A stretch of 64,000 nt of DNA from Smittia aterrima (Eukaryota; Arthropoda; Insecta; Diptera; Chironomidae), in contig CP093831.1 in the NCBI GenBank assembly GCA_033063855.1, positions 14,446,001 to 14,510,000 on the forward strand. The letters are read 5' to 3'. The translations under genes and the position numbers were made by a program. Under the pieces are notes generated by a model. The model ran no database searches. It worked only from the letters and a program-made list of their open reading frames with translations, and was not told the origin of the DNA. Of the stretch, positions 38,526 through 48,364 are shown in pieces (within the stretch, counting starts at the first letter, position 1; each line of letters begins with the position of its first letter).

Positions 38526-41500
38526 ATGATTTTAGTGACTCGTTTTAAGCAAATCATTGAGAGTGCTTATAATTACCAGCAAGCTCTTGAACGTGAAAAT
38601 TTAAAACAAGAAAATGTAAAATTGTTAAGAGAAAAAGTGAAAACTTCAGAGTTTGTTCCGAAATCGCTTGTTGATCGCCAGGTAAATCCAAATCATCCAA
38701 AGCTTTCTTTCAATGGTGAGATGATGTTTCCGATGACGTTGACAACACAAATAGGATTATCATTTGTTTCGAACAAATAATATATTAGTTTATACTCGCC
38801 AGTCGGAAAAATTGATATGAATGATCCTGTTTTTATATTGACATCTTTCTCCACAATGCTCTGAGAAAAAATACTTCAAAGTCTAAAGAATAAATTAAAA
38901 ATTTCGATTCTTACGTTGTATGGACATTCGTGAAGAAGTGATTTTGTACTTTCTTCGATAACATTCAACAGCTGTTTGACCATTGGATTGTCAGTTTTTG
39001 ATTTCATGACTTGGCAAAAGTCCAGGCGTGGAGTGTGCATGACTTCTCTGTAGATTGTTCCCAGGAAAGTTCCCAGGACGTTCACAGGACGAAAGATTAA
39101 AACTACCACATGATTAATCGATGTCAATCAAAACTCGCTGACTGACCCAAAATTTTTTATTCAATTTAAATATTTCCCCCCTTGCTCGGTAGAGAAAATG
39201 CTCGGTAGAGAAAATGTTTTTATGAGAAGAGCTTGGAAACTTTCAATAAATTAAATTGCTTCTGGAGAATCTTCTTAGTTTGCTTTTTCTTGATTATTCT
39301 TAAGGATCGGTTGGATGTTTCTCTAGAGTGCTAATCGATCGTTAAATCGATGACGAGTGATTCCTTCTTTTTGGCCTCACGTTGAGTTTCGTTGTTTCTT
39401 GACGGGATAAGCGTATCCAAATTTATAATTTGGCCTTCTAGAACGAGTTGCTCCACTTGTCTCACAGTGTCTTTGCAAGCCGGCCGGTGGAGCGAAGGGA
39501 TTAAACAATGACCTACCTTGTCGCAGATGATCCTCGATAAGTTGATTTCGCTGGACTCGATCTCCAAGTATTTGAGGTCCCGTTTGTTGTGGCTGATGTG
39601 GGAGACGTGGGTTCCTTTAATTCGCATCTTTGCGTGTCCGAAACGCATTAAGGCCACAAGTCTGTGGACCAATTGCGGTCCGCCTAGGACCCATACGCAA
39701 GGGTAGCCGTTAGGGGTCGCCCTTGCATTGCAGATCAAGCTGTCGGCGGTCTTTGTGCAGCTAGGCATGAGCGCGGCGAGAACTTTGATTATTTCTTCCT
39801 CAGCAAGATGGAAGATGGAAGGGTCCGAGGGAACAACACAGGAGTCGTCCCAAGCGACGAACGGTCCGAAAAAATCCGAGACCTGGTTCTTCAAAGGCTC
39901 AATAGGCTGCTCACGTCCTTTGCAAGCCGGCCAGTGGCGTCGGAGACCCCGGTCCGACACGAACACTTTATCACAGCGTTTGCAAACGTAGCGGCGGTCT
40001 CGGTTGGTGTGGATGGTCCTGACGTGGTGTGTAAGAGCTCGTGGGGTGGAAAAGCCTCGTCCGCACTTTGTACACCAATGCTTCTTATTTTTGCACTCCG
40101 CCTCAATTTGACCGCCGAAACAGCGCCTTTCGTGAACCTTAAGATCGCGCTTGTGCCAAGCGATATAGCCGCAGCCGTTGGCGCAACTCAGAGTCTCCCC
40201 GTAGACGTCTTTGCCGTGCCACTTCATGTGATGGCAAAGCTCGAACCGTTTCCAAGTTTCATACCCGCAATAGTCGCAGATAAAGAAGCGTCCGCGCTTC
40301 TTTTGGTTTTCATAAAGACCTGTGGTCTTTTGTTCCGAGGGCTTGACTCGGCGGTAAGGAACATAGGGTTGGATATGGGCTTGAGCTGAGGGGCTCGAGG
40401 AACTTAAGAAGGAGATCGAAGGTAGGACCAAAGCTAAAAGCTCGAGAGGAAAGCCGGGCAGCGGCCTCCAACCCATGGCCCATGACCCCGGCTCCACCGA
40501 GGTCATGAGTGGATGTCAAGTTTGTTATCTTTCGTATTTGTCCGTTCCGTATTTGTAAAACATTCTTGCCTCGATCTATGTTAAAAGTTTAATTATTGCC
40601 AAAAGAAATATTTTAATTTACATACTTTAAAATCGTTTAATGGTTTTTTGAAGTGCAAGATCACATTGAGAGTTGAAAACGATCGATTGTATGATTTTCC
40701 AAAACACGACGCATTTGGATAAATGAGAGAAGAATAATTGCAACGAACACCTCTGATATAAATGGTCATTTTAGGTTTGTCCTCACAAACAGAATGTAAT
40801 ACGAGAATCGATGCAATTAAAACTGAACATGAAAATTTCTGGATTGACATCGAAAGCTTTTGTTATATGACTGAGTATTATAAACAGAACTCGACCTGAT
40901 AGACGAATACTAAAATAATTATGTTTAAATTTAAATTATTTTATAATTTCTAATAATCATTTGATTTTCCTTTCAGCTATTACTGTTTTTAAACGCAGGC
41001 AAGAGCAATGTCGATAAGAGCGCCAAAATACTTCACAATTTCTACAAAATAAAGAAACTGGCTCCAGAGTTCTTTGCAGATCGAGATATTGCTTCGGATG
41101 AGATTCAAAGTTGTCTCAATAACCAAGATTACGTTGCTCTCCCCATCACGCCAAAGAATTGTCACTTAATTTTTCACCGATTATCTAACTTTGATGTGAA
41201 ATCTTACAACTTTGATTCAGCAGCGAAGACATTTATCATTTTGTCAGGTTCTTAAAGTCTTTAAGTTTTGTGATGTTAAAAATTATAATTTTTTTTTGCA
41301 GAAGCAAGTTCGTACGAGCATGGACCAAGATCTGGCATCACATTCCTTTTCGACTTAACTGGAGTGAGCTTCATGCATTTGTTCAAGCCCAGCATATCTT
41401 CAATGCGCAAAGGAATCAAGTTCTTAGAAGAGGGAATGCCATTCGAGATTGAAGCAGTTCATGTAATGAATGCAGGAAGAGTTTTCGATTTGATCTTGGG

Positions 41501-41823
41501 TAAATATTGAATTGAAATATTAAAACTTTTCATCAATCTCTCAAATTTCAGCAATCGTGAAACCTTTGGTTCGCTCAGAAATGCTCAACAAAGTTCATTT
41601 CTATCGACACAACCTAAACTTTGAGAAATTCTACAAAGAATGTATTCCGCGTTCCCATCTTCCTTCAGATTATGGCGGATACCTTTCATCTGTTAAAGAA
41701 TTACATGAAAAACAAAAAAATACTTTAATGAACCTTCGAGATTACTTTTATTTCGAAGAAATGCAATCAAATTTGGAGTTTGACGTGTTTGTGGATGATT
41801 TCCTGGATGAAATTAATTGCTAA
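38526..41823 (+). CDS. CRAL-TRIO protein 2, with a DUF1091 gene inside intron 1
   Basis: Four exons: 38526-38681, 40977-41247, 41302-41499 and 41552-41823, 298 aa. Exon 1 (FKQIIESAYNYQQ to FVPKSLVDRQ) aligns with the first 52 residues of CRAL-TRIO 1 (FQKIISEAFDKEK to YFPKAMLDKF) and joins LLLFLNAGKSN in phase 0. The 2.3 kb intron 1 is unusually long for this genome because it holds the antisense DUF1091 gene D1 and the endonuclease-like element. The D1 stop lies only 11 nt past the exon 1 donor. The core has YEHGPRSGITFLFDLTGVSF and LPSDYGGYLSSVKELH. Exon 2 uses a weak GTTCTT donor. An upstream ATG at 38502 opens a 15-codon overlapping frame that could act as a uORF. Confidence 0.85.
39062..40543 (-). 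mobile_element. Insertion carrying the zinc-finger/His-Cys-box ORF
   Basis: A 1482-bp block lies between two GTTCC copies (39057-39061 and 40544-40548) in D1 exon 2. It is more GC-rich than its surroundings in its coding part. Its 3' UTR includes AATAAA, a tandem 16-bp repeat (CTCGGTAGAGAAAATG twice on +, near 39183-39214) and a tail shared with the truncated second copy up to ..TTTTAATCTTT. Beyond that, 30 bp of filler repeats local words (CGTCCTG, CCTGGGAAC). The other junction also carries a local repeat (ACAAATACG). So the ends look like repair joints, not terminal inverted repeats; I see no TIR or LTR. Confidence 0.65.
39331..40506 (-). CDS. Four-C2H2-zinc-finger protein with a His-Cys-box (I-PpoI-like) endonuclease domain
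   Basis: Intronless, 391 aa. Zinc fingers: CDYC...HHMKWH (77-97), CANGC...HERRC (108-129), CTKC...HVRTIH (145-166), CKRC...HWPAC (175-195). The C-terminal part contains GYPCVWVLGGPQLVHRLVALMRFG (267-290) and then THVSHISHNKRD to NLSRIICDKVGHC to HRPAC. This follows the His-Me finger of I-PpoI: His303 falls on the catalytic His98, Asn322 on Asn119, with the same N..R..C spacing, and Cys328, Cys334, His340, Cys344 on its second zinc site. The ligands of the first zinc site (Cys100, Cys105, His110 in I-PpoI) are Ser, Asp and not His here, so activity may be reduced. The alignment is by eye and from memory. The role, DNA recognition by fingers plus cutting, is inference. Confidence 0.7.
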   Translation of the reverse strand: MTSVEPGSWAMGWRPLPGFPLELLALVLPSISFLSSSSPSAQAHIQPYVPYRRVKPSEQKTTGLYENQKKRGRFFICDYCGYETWKRFELCHHMKWHGKDVYGETLSCANGCGYIAWHKRDLKVHERRCFGGQIEAECKNKKHWCTKCGRGFSTPRALTHHVRTIHTNRDRRYVCKRCDKVFVSDRGLRRHWPACKGREQPIEPLKNQVSDFFGPFVAWDDSCVVPSDPSIFHLAEEEIIKVLAALMPSCTKTADSLICNARATPNGYPCVWVLGGPQLVHRLVALMRFGHAKMRIKGTHVSHISHNKRDLKYLEIESSEINLSRIICDKVGHCLIPSLHRPACKDTVRQVEQLVLEGQIINLDTLIPSRNNETQREAKKKESLVIDLTID

Positions 41824-42256
41824 AGAACAATATTTTAATTGATTTACCAGTAATTTGACATTCTTCTCAAATTATGAATTAATTCTTGATTTTCCGTCAC
41901 AATAAACAATCAACTGAAATTTATTTAAAGAAAATCCAAGAAATCTGAAAGTTTGATTTTTATCAACGAACACTAAACTCTAATATTTTTTATATGGTCG
42001 ACTCAGATGACATTTATCAAAAATTATTTTAAGCAATCAAAAGAAAATTGTTTTTCGTAATTAAGCAATTAAATTTTGTTCAACCTTATGTTGAATTTAT
42101 CTCGATCAGACAAGTTCTTACAAGGTGAATTTGAATGTAATGTATTGATGAAAATTATATTTTAAATATTTATAAAGCAAAATATTTTATTAAAATATAA
42201 ACAAGATTCCAATTTTTAAGGATTTTTTCGTAGAAAATACCTTATTGTGGCCACTA
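41824..42256. other. Spacer downstream of CRAL-TRIO 2
   Basis: AT-rich sequence without exons. The stretch near 41930-42130 is repeated near 48960-49200 (TCCAAGAAAT...GACAAGTTC), a remnant of unit duplication. Confidence 0.5.
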
Positions 42257-42484
42257 TGTCTGTCTGTCTGTCTGTCTGTCTGACTGTCTGTCAGCAAAAC
42301 TCTTAAGTTGCCATAAGTTGCCATAAGTTGTCCGTCTGTCAAGTTGCCATAAGTTGACGGACAGACAGACAGACAGATAATATATAATATAATATATAAT
42401 ATAATATATAATATAATATATAATATAATATATAATATAATATATAATATATAATATAATATATAATATATATAATATAATATT
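42257..42484. repeat. Microsatellite hairpin: (TGTC)n, (GACA)n and an AT satellite
   Basis: A (TGTC)n tract at 42257-42292 and a complementary GACAGACAGACAG tract at about 42357-42376 flank AAGTTGCCATAAGTTG copies. They are followed by about 105 bp of (TATAATA)n-type AT satellite to 42484. The complementary tracts could pair as a hairpin. Confidence 0.85.
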
Positions 42485-42673
42485 GCGGATAGTTGGGATA
42501 GTTGTAATAGAACATATGAAAATTTAATACCGAAAAACGAAAAAATCCTTGTACCAGGTCGCCTGTGACCGGTCTTCTGAATTTTTTGTCTCAATTTTCA
42601 ATGAATTCTTTAAAAATCATTTTTTAAAAAAATATTGTTTGTGATTAAACAAAAAATGAAAAAGAAATTTGAA

Positions 42674-43072
42674 TCAACCAAAAGTTTCTTTTAACTGAGA
42701 AAGGTTGCTTGCGATGATGTTGGCAGCAAACAGTAATTCTCCTTTTTTGTTGTAAAGGTAGAATATCATTTTGTAATCACCAGACGGGAAGATTGATTGC
42801 AGGCTTCCAATGTTCACGTTCACATTTTTTAAATAGATTACTTTGTAAGGACAAGTCTCATCATCCGGGAAATTCTCACGACCGATACTATCTCTCATGA
42901 CTGAAAGCAATTGCTTGATCATTGGATTTGTTGATGGAACCCTCAAGAGCTCGCACCAGTCCAGACGTGGAGTGTGCATAACTTCTCTATAGAGTTCGCA
43001 CCAGTCCACGCGTGGAGTGTGCATGACTTTTCTGTAGATTGTTCCATATTTGTAGAAGAGCCTTGCTTCGAA
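42674..43072 (-). pseudogene. DUF1091 copy D2, exons 2 and 3 fused (chimeric, intron lost)
   Basis: One open frame from the exon 2 acceptor (43072, FEARLFYKYGTIYRK) to the family stop (SQLKETFG, TGA at 42674). The intron between exons 2 and 3 is absent: CPYK runs directly into VIYLKNVNV, whereas D4 has a 59-nt intron there. The first half is subfamily A (FEARLFYKYG). After an in-frame 45-nt duplication (YRKVMHTPRVDWCEL / YREVMHTPRLDWCEL) it becomes subfamily B (RVPSTNPMIKQLLSVM). The upstream neighbour is a truncated endonuclease element, then exon 1 at 43658-43885, so it is unlikely to make a normal protein. Confidence 0.7.
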
Positions 43073-43085
43073 CTATTTTAAAAGT

Positions 43086-43575
43086 ACGGGACCTCAAACA
43101 CCTGGAGATCGAGTCCAGCGAAATCAACTTATCGAGGATCATCTGCGACAAGGTAGGTCATTGTTTAATCCCTTCGCTCCACCGGCCGGCTTGCAGAGAC
43201 ACTGTGAGACAAGTGGAGCAACTCGTTCTAGAAGGCCAAATTATAAATTTGGATACGCTTATCCCGCCAAGAAACAACGAAACTCAACTTGAGGCCAAAA
43301 AGAAGGAATCACTCGTCATCGATTTAACGATCGATTAGCACTCTGGAAGAACATTCTACCGACCCTTAAGAATAATCAAGAAAAAGCAAACTAAGAAGAT
43401 TCTCCAGAAGCGATTTAATTTATTGAAAGTTTCCAAGCTCTTCTCACAAAAACATTTTCTCTACCGAGATATTTAAATTGAATAAAAATTTTTGGGTCAT
43501 TCAGCGAGTTTTTATTGACATCGATTCATCATGTGGTAGTTTTAATCTTTATTTTTTATAAATATATTAAATTTT
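43086..43575 (+). mobile_element. 5'-truncated second copy of the zinc-finger/endonuclease element
   Basis: From 43086 the sequence matches the last 85 or so codons of the ORF in 39331-40506 (RDLKHLEIESSEINLSRIIC... to VIDLTID-stop at 43338) and its 3' UTR to about 43550, in the opposite orientation. About 25 bp of AT-rich sequence then reaches a DUF1091 exon 2 at its GGAAT/C site (43576). The reading frame is intact over the retained part, with few substitutions. The single retained end plus 5' truncation resembles LINE-mediated or repair-mediated insertion. Confidence 0.75.
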
Positions 43576-43885
43576 ATTCCGTATTTGTAGAAAAGTCTTG
43601 CTTCGAACTATCTTAAAAGTTCAATCAATACCAGATCTAATATTAATTTTTTCACACCAAACCAGCGGTCATCGATTTTTTGAAGTGCAGAAACACATTG
43701 ATGGTTGAAAACGATCGATTGTATGATTTTCCAAAACACGATACATTTGGATGTACGAGAGAAGAAGAATAATTACAACGAACGCCTTTGATGTAAATCG
43801 TCATTTTCGGTTTGTCCTCACAAACAGAATGCATAACGAGAAATGATGTGATTAGAACTAAACAAGAAAATTTCTGGATTGACAT
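43576..43885 (-). pseudogene. DUF1091 copy D2, exon 1 and first part of exon 2
   Basis: Exon 1 is 43885-43658: signal peptide MSIQKFSCLVLITSFLVMHS then CEDKPKMTIYIKGVRC, ending MTAGL at a GTGTGA donor. Exon 2 starts at 43607 (FEARLFYKYG) and stops at 43576, where the truncated endonuclease element begins. The break is at the same codon as in D1. The whole block 43.57-44.85 kb is nearly identical to 56.28-57.56 kb, where the same gene (D11) is unbroken. Confidence 0.75.
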
Positions 43886-44011
43886 CGAAAGCTTTTGTTC
43901 TATGACTGAGTATGATAAACAAAATTCGACCTGGTAGACGAAAAGCAAAATAATTATTTTTAAATCTAAATAATTTTTTAATTTCTAGTATTCATTTAAT
44001 TTTCCTTTCAG

Positions 44012-44851
44012 CTATTACTGTTTTTAAACGCAGGCAAGAGCAATGTCGAGAAGAGCGCCAAAATTCTTCACAATTTCTATAAAATAAAGAAACTTGCTCC
44101 AGAGTTCTTTGCAGATCGAGATATTGCTTCGGATGAGATTCAAAGTTGTCTCAATAACCAAGATTACGTTGCTCTCCCCATCACGCCGAAGAATTGTCAT
44201 TTAATTTTTCATCGTTTATCTAACTTTGATGTGAAATCTTACAACTTTGATTCAGTAGCGAAGACATTTATCATTTTGTCAGGTTTTTAAAGTCTTTAAG
44301 TTTTGTGATGTTAATAATAATAATTTTTTTTGCAGAAGCAAGTTCGTATGAGCATGGACCACGATCTGGCATCACATTCCTTTTCGATTTGACTGGAGTG
44401 AGCTTCATGCATCTGTTCAAGCCCAGCATATCTTCAATGCGTAAAGGAATTAAGTTCTTAGAAAAGGGAATGCCATTCGAGATTGAAGCAGTTCATGTGA
44501 TGAATGCGGGAAGAGTTTTCGATTTGATCTTGGGTAAATATTGAATTGAAATGTTAAAACTTTTCATCAATCTCTCAAATTTCAGCAATCGTGAAACCTT
44601 TGGTTCGCTCAGAAATGCTCAACAAAGTTCATTTCTATCGACACAACCTAAACTTTGAGAAATTCTACAAAGAATGTATTCCGCGTTCCCATCTTCCTTC
44701 AGATTATGGCGGATACCTTTCATCTGTTAAAGAATTACATGAAGAGCAAAAAAATACTTCAATGAACCTTCGAGATTACTTTTATTTCGAAGAAATGCAA
44801 TCGAAGCTTGACGTGTTTGTGGATGATTTCCTTGATGAGATTAATTGCTAA
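44012..44851 (+). CDS. CRAL-TRIO protein 3, exon 1 missing
   Basis: Exons 2-4 are intact: 44012-44282, 44336-44533 and 44586-44851 (LLLFLNAGKSNVEKSAKIL to FVDDFLDEINC). They are very close to CRAL-TRIO 4 and two codons shorter near the C-terminus. No exon encoding the N-terminal 40-52 residues exists between 41824 and 44011. It is either a 5'-truncated duplicate that has not yet decayed, or its exons are spliced to exon 1 of CRAL-TRIO 2 (38526-38681), whose phase (0) fits. The frame carries no stop. Confidence 0.6.
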
Positions 44852-45633
44852 AGAAGAATATTTTAATTGATTTGCTGGTAATTTGACATTCTTCTCAAAT
44901 TATGAATTAATTCTTGATTTTCCGTCACGATAAACAATCAATTGATTTTTTTATTGTTTTTTTTTTTTACAACTTCGTATGAGAAGAGGCTGCATAAACT
45001 TATCTACAAGATTCATGTTATGTTAAAAGTTTAAAATATCTGAAAGTTGCGTTTCTTGAATTGCGCCAATTTCTTGTTGTGGTTGTTTTCTATGTAATAA
45101 CTGAATGTCATGTGTGCAAAGATGCAACCAAAGGTATAGAACTCTCCACCAACGTTTTAACCCTCTTACTCTCATGAAAATTCTCTTTTCACTCTCACAA
45201 CGGTTGACTTCCACTGCTAATTACATGTTAGTCTTGAAGCAACCGTTCAATGTAACAGATAGTAATAAATATCATTTAGTTTGTAGTAAACCGCCTCGAC
45301 TTATTTATTCACCATCTCGGATTTACCACAAAAATAAATTTTCAATTGAACTTCGTTAGCCTTCAAACTAATATTTCATCGATTGGAAAAATCTGCATTT
45401 TCAACCTTCTGCGACAATGTCACAGCGACCTATTTTCAAAGAAAAATGCTTTCCCTGAATAAATTTTTCATTTCATTGAATAATCTATATTAAAAAGAGT
45501 ACTGACAATATTGCATTCTAAAATGTTTGAAACACTTTAAAATTGAAATTTTTTAGACAGTAGACCTTCGTGCAATCTAGTTATTCTTAAATATTTTATT
45601 TAAAAACATTGCTGCTTTGATACAAAAACAAAA
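44852..45633. other. Spacer between CRAL-TRIO 3 and odorant-receptor remnants
   Basis: No exon recognised. The sequence just before 45634 is repeated upstream of the intact receptor (about 46710-46780: CTAGTTATTCTTAAATATTT...ACATTGCTGCTT), marking a receptor-unit duplication. Confidence 0.5.
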
Positions 45634-45825
45634 ATGGAAATCATCGAGGGCTCTTCCGTTCGTGCAAATCGATTCGTAAAAATTCTTGGAGTTTTGTGGA
45701 AATTTCTGAATCCTCTCAACGTCAACGAAATTTTTCGTTTAACTTCAATTTTTTTCAAAGTTCAAGTGATTCGCCATTTTGGCTGCATGGTCATTTTGTT
45801 TCTTTTACAAGCCGCCAAAAATTAA
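45634..45825 (+). pseudogene. Odorant receptor fragment (exon 1 joined to start of exon 3)
   Basis: MEIIEGSSVRANRFVKILGV..WKFLNPLN matches exon 1 of the receptor at 46857. After RLTSIFF the text becomes KVQVIRHFGCMVILFLLQA, the start of receptor exon 3, and ends at TAA. Exon 2 and the rest are missing. Confidence 0.75.
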
Positions 45826-46856
45826 AGCCACTTTAAACATCGCTCCCTCAAAGGAAACACGCAAATACCGCGAAGTAGGCGTGTGTTCATAAATAGTGCA
45901 TTAGAGGAGTAATCAATGATGTGAATGCAAATCGATGCTTTCAACAGCGAAGCAGTTCAGGAAGATTATCACGGAAATTATTTGTGTAGCTTCAGCACAG
46001 CTATTGTACAATTCAGTCCAATCAAAATATCGCTTCAACTTTTTATCGAGACACTTAAACGATATTTTAATTAAAACATCACTTTTTCCTTTTAAGCTCT
46101 TTTAAAACTCATGTAATAACTGAATAAATTATACCACGTGATAACGATGTGGTATCTTAGGGTTGGGGCGCCCTTATCACAAACCACGACGAGAAAATAA
46201 ACTTTTCCTAAATTATTTATTCACTCAGTTCTCAATAATTTTGAATCCTGAAGTAGAACTTATAATTTTTTCAACTAATTTTAGATAACAAAATTTCCAC
46301 TACGATAATTTTCGATCCGAATTCGCGCAGCGTTTTGTTCCAACTAACTCCTACATTCTAATGAAAGGCTCTTCTATTCACTTCGGTCATCGGTCGAAAT
46401 TCCCGTGAAATGAATTTAAGCAATTGGCAATAATTGCAACGTTAGTTGCTGCCGTGCATTTAACTATGTCGCGGTGCGGAACAGAAAGAAAATGTGGCGA
46501 GTGGAGCTTTTGATTTGAAGTTCGTTTACTATAACTATAACACCATAGCGACATTTTCCAAGAAAAAAGCTTCCCCTTTACATTTCAATGAATAAATTAT
46601 TTTAAAAGCAGTGTTGACAATCACTGCATTGTTTGAAATAAATATTTAAAAACTGTCCAACTCAACAGTTTTCCAGGAATTTATTGTTCAATATTTGATA
46701 TCGTAGGACAGAGGCTGACGATAACCTCCGTGCAAACTAGTTATTCTTAAATATTTCATTTAAAAACATTGCTGCTTGGATTTTTTTTCAAGTTCTCATT
46801 CGTCGATTGACAGTGAGCCAGGTTAGGCGGGAATTTTTTTTCAGCAAAAACCAGAA

Positions 46857-48230
46857 ATGGAAATCATCGAAGGACCTTCCGTTCATGCAACTCGAATGGT
46901 TAAAGTTCGAGATGGGGTTGTGTGGAAGTTCCTGAATCCTCTGAATGCTGAAGGAAAATTAAATATTTTGTAAAATAGACAAGTTTTTAAAATTATTATG
47001 TGTTATAATTTTTTTTTCTCTAGCTATAAGCTAAATGTCATAGCTCATGCATACTTTGTGATCGCAACCAGCTCCTACTTGCTAATCACAAAAAATCTAA
47101 CAGCGATCGATTTGGTGGAGAACATTGGACTCTTTCGTAAGAAGATTTTAAGATTCGAGGAAAGTTAATCTAACTTTAAATTTTTAAAAGTTCAATTCAT
47201 TCGCCATGACGGTTACATGGTATTTTTGTTTCTTCTACAAGCCAGGATTCAAAGAGCGATGGATAAGATTACCAAAGAAAGGCAAGAAATGTTCAAATTT
47301 TATTTCCTAATCTTATCGAATTATTTTAGGTTGCAACTTCGTTCAACTGACGACGATTGGTCTATTTCGATTGATTACATGAAGAAAGAATTTAAAATCT
47401 TTGTGGTCAGCTCTGTGATAACGTTCTTTAATTTAATCGTCGTCATCTTTTCACCCTTTATCTCTGACAATGTCAATGGTTTTCGGTTGCCCTACAACTT
47501 CTATTTCGTTTATTTGCCCTTTGACTCCTTCATGACTCCAAAGTGGTGCATTCATTACATTCAACAATTCTTCATGGAGACTTCTGCTATGATACTCTTT
47601 TATTTTTACACTGTAACCACTTTGCTGCTCATGAATTTTTCATGCTGGGAAATCGATGCTTTGACCCTTCAAGTCAAGAAAATGTTTCAATGTAAAGAAT
47701 CTGAAGAGAATTTGGTCGAAGATCAAATGAAGAAAACAATTTTACGAAGCTATCGAGTCATGGATTGGATGAACGACGCACGAGCGATTTTAAGATTCAG
47801 TTTTTTAATTGAATTTTCAATGGCAGCAATAATCTTCTGCATGTGCTTGTACGTCTTGATTTATGATGTCTTTGCATCTCCCACGACGTGCGTGTTGGTT
47901 TCTGCTATTCTTGTGCAGCTCTCGATTTTCTGTTGGATGGGAAATCGCTTCAATGATCGTGTTGAGAACTTAACTTCAGCGGTTTACGAAGTCGAATGGT
48001 ACACTCAGAACGCGAGAGCCCAAAGAGACCATCTCATGATCTTAATCATGGCTCAGCGCTTGAAAGGTTTCAATGGAATTTTCAATTCTGTTGACTTTGA
48101 AACTCTGCTTACGGTTTGATCATTTTTTTAGCTAATTATTTCTTATTTAATAAGTAAAAAAAACTTATTTTTATTTTAGATACTGCAATTCACTTATTCA
48201 CTCTTGACATTGTTACGAACGACAAACTAA
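46857..48230 (+). CDS. Insect odorant receptor (7tm_6 family)
   Basis: Four exons: 46857-46969, 47024-47136, 47191-48113 and 48180-48230, 399 aa, phase-consistent. Several hydrophobic segments are visible (VIAHAYFVIATSSYLL; FKIFVVSSVITFFNLIVVIF; SAMILFYFYTVTTLLLMNF; FSMAAIIFCMCLYVLIYDVF; TTCVLVSAILVQLSIFCWMG). The C-terminus has the family signature: WMGNRFNDRVENLTSAVYEVEWY...R.HLMILIMAQR..KGFNGIFNSVDFETLLT, then ILQFTYSLLTLLRTTN. Such receptors form ligand-gated cation channels with Orco in sensory neurons. A TTATTTTAG immediately before LQLRSTDD suggests an extra intron in the paralogue; here the frame reads through. It follows a receptor fragment, and a broken copy lies at 58.1 kb. Confidence 0.88.
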
Positions 48231-48364
48231 AGGTTCAGATACTTTGATGATCAAAAAATGATATGACCTTTTCATGGAGTCACCAACCCACAAATAATAC
48301 TCAAAACGAGACATTTCATGTGAAAAGCTGAATTCATTCAGTAAATTTCAAACTCTTTTTATTC

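Larger units (their letters stand above)
38693..40850 (-). pseudogene. DUF1091 gene D1, split by an insertion in exon 2
   Basis: Exon 1 (40850-40626) encodes a signal peptide and CEDKPKMTIYIRGVRC. Exon 2 begins at 40575 (IEARMFYKYG), stops at 40544, and resumes at 39061 (TIYREVMHTPRLDFC) to 38915. Exon 3 is 38870-38693, ending SPLKESFG-stop. Apart from the insertion every splice site and frame is intact; dropping the inserted block and one copy of a 5-bp repeat (GTTCC on +) restores the frame exactly. So the gene was whole when hit, which implies a recent event. It lies antisense within intron 1 of CRAL-TRIO 2. Splicing-out of the insert cannot be excluded but I see no suitable sites at its ends. 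Confidence 0.82.

Noticed and set aside
39518..40389. Long open frames on the plus strand over the zinc-finger ORF
   Set aside because: They are shadows of the minus-strand ORF; they lack motifs, and the minus frame shows four zinc fingers and the His-Cys pattern.
39062..40543. The insertion as a classical DNA transposon, LTR element or group I intron
   Set aside because: No terminal inverted repeats, LTRs, or reverse transcriptase. A group I intron would need self-splicing core elements that I cannot find, and both junctions show filler DNA.
42190..42594. 134-codon frame rich in Tyr-Ile-Leu
   Set aside because: It is the translation of the AT satellite and tetranucleotide repeats.
43039..43338. 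99-codon plus-strand frame starting at MFHICRR
   Set aside because: Only the part from 43086 is homologous to the endonuclease ORF; the start lies in antisense DUF1091 exon 2, so it is not a gene start.
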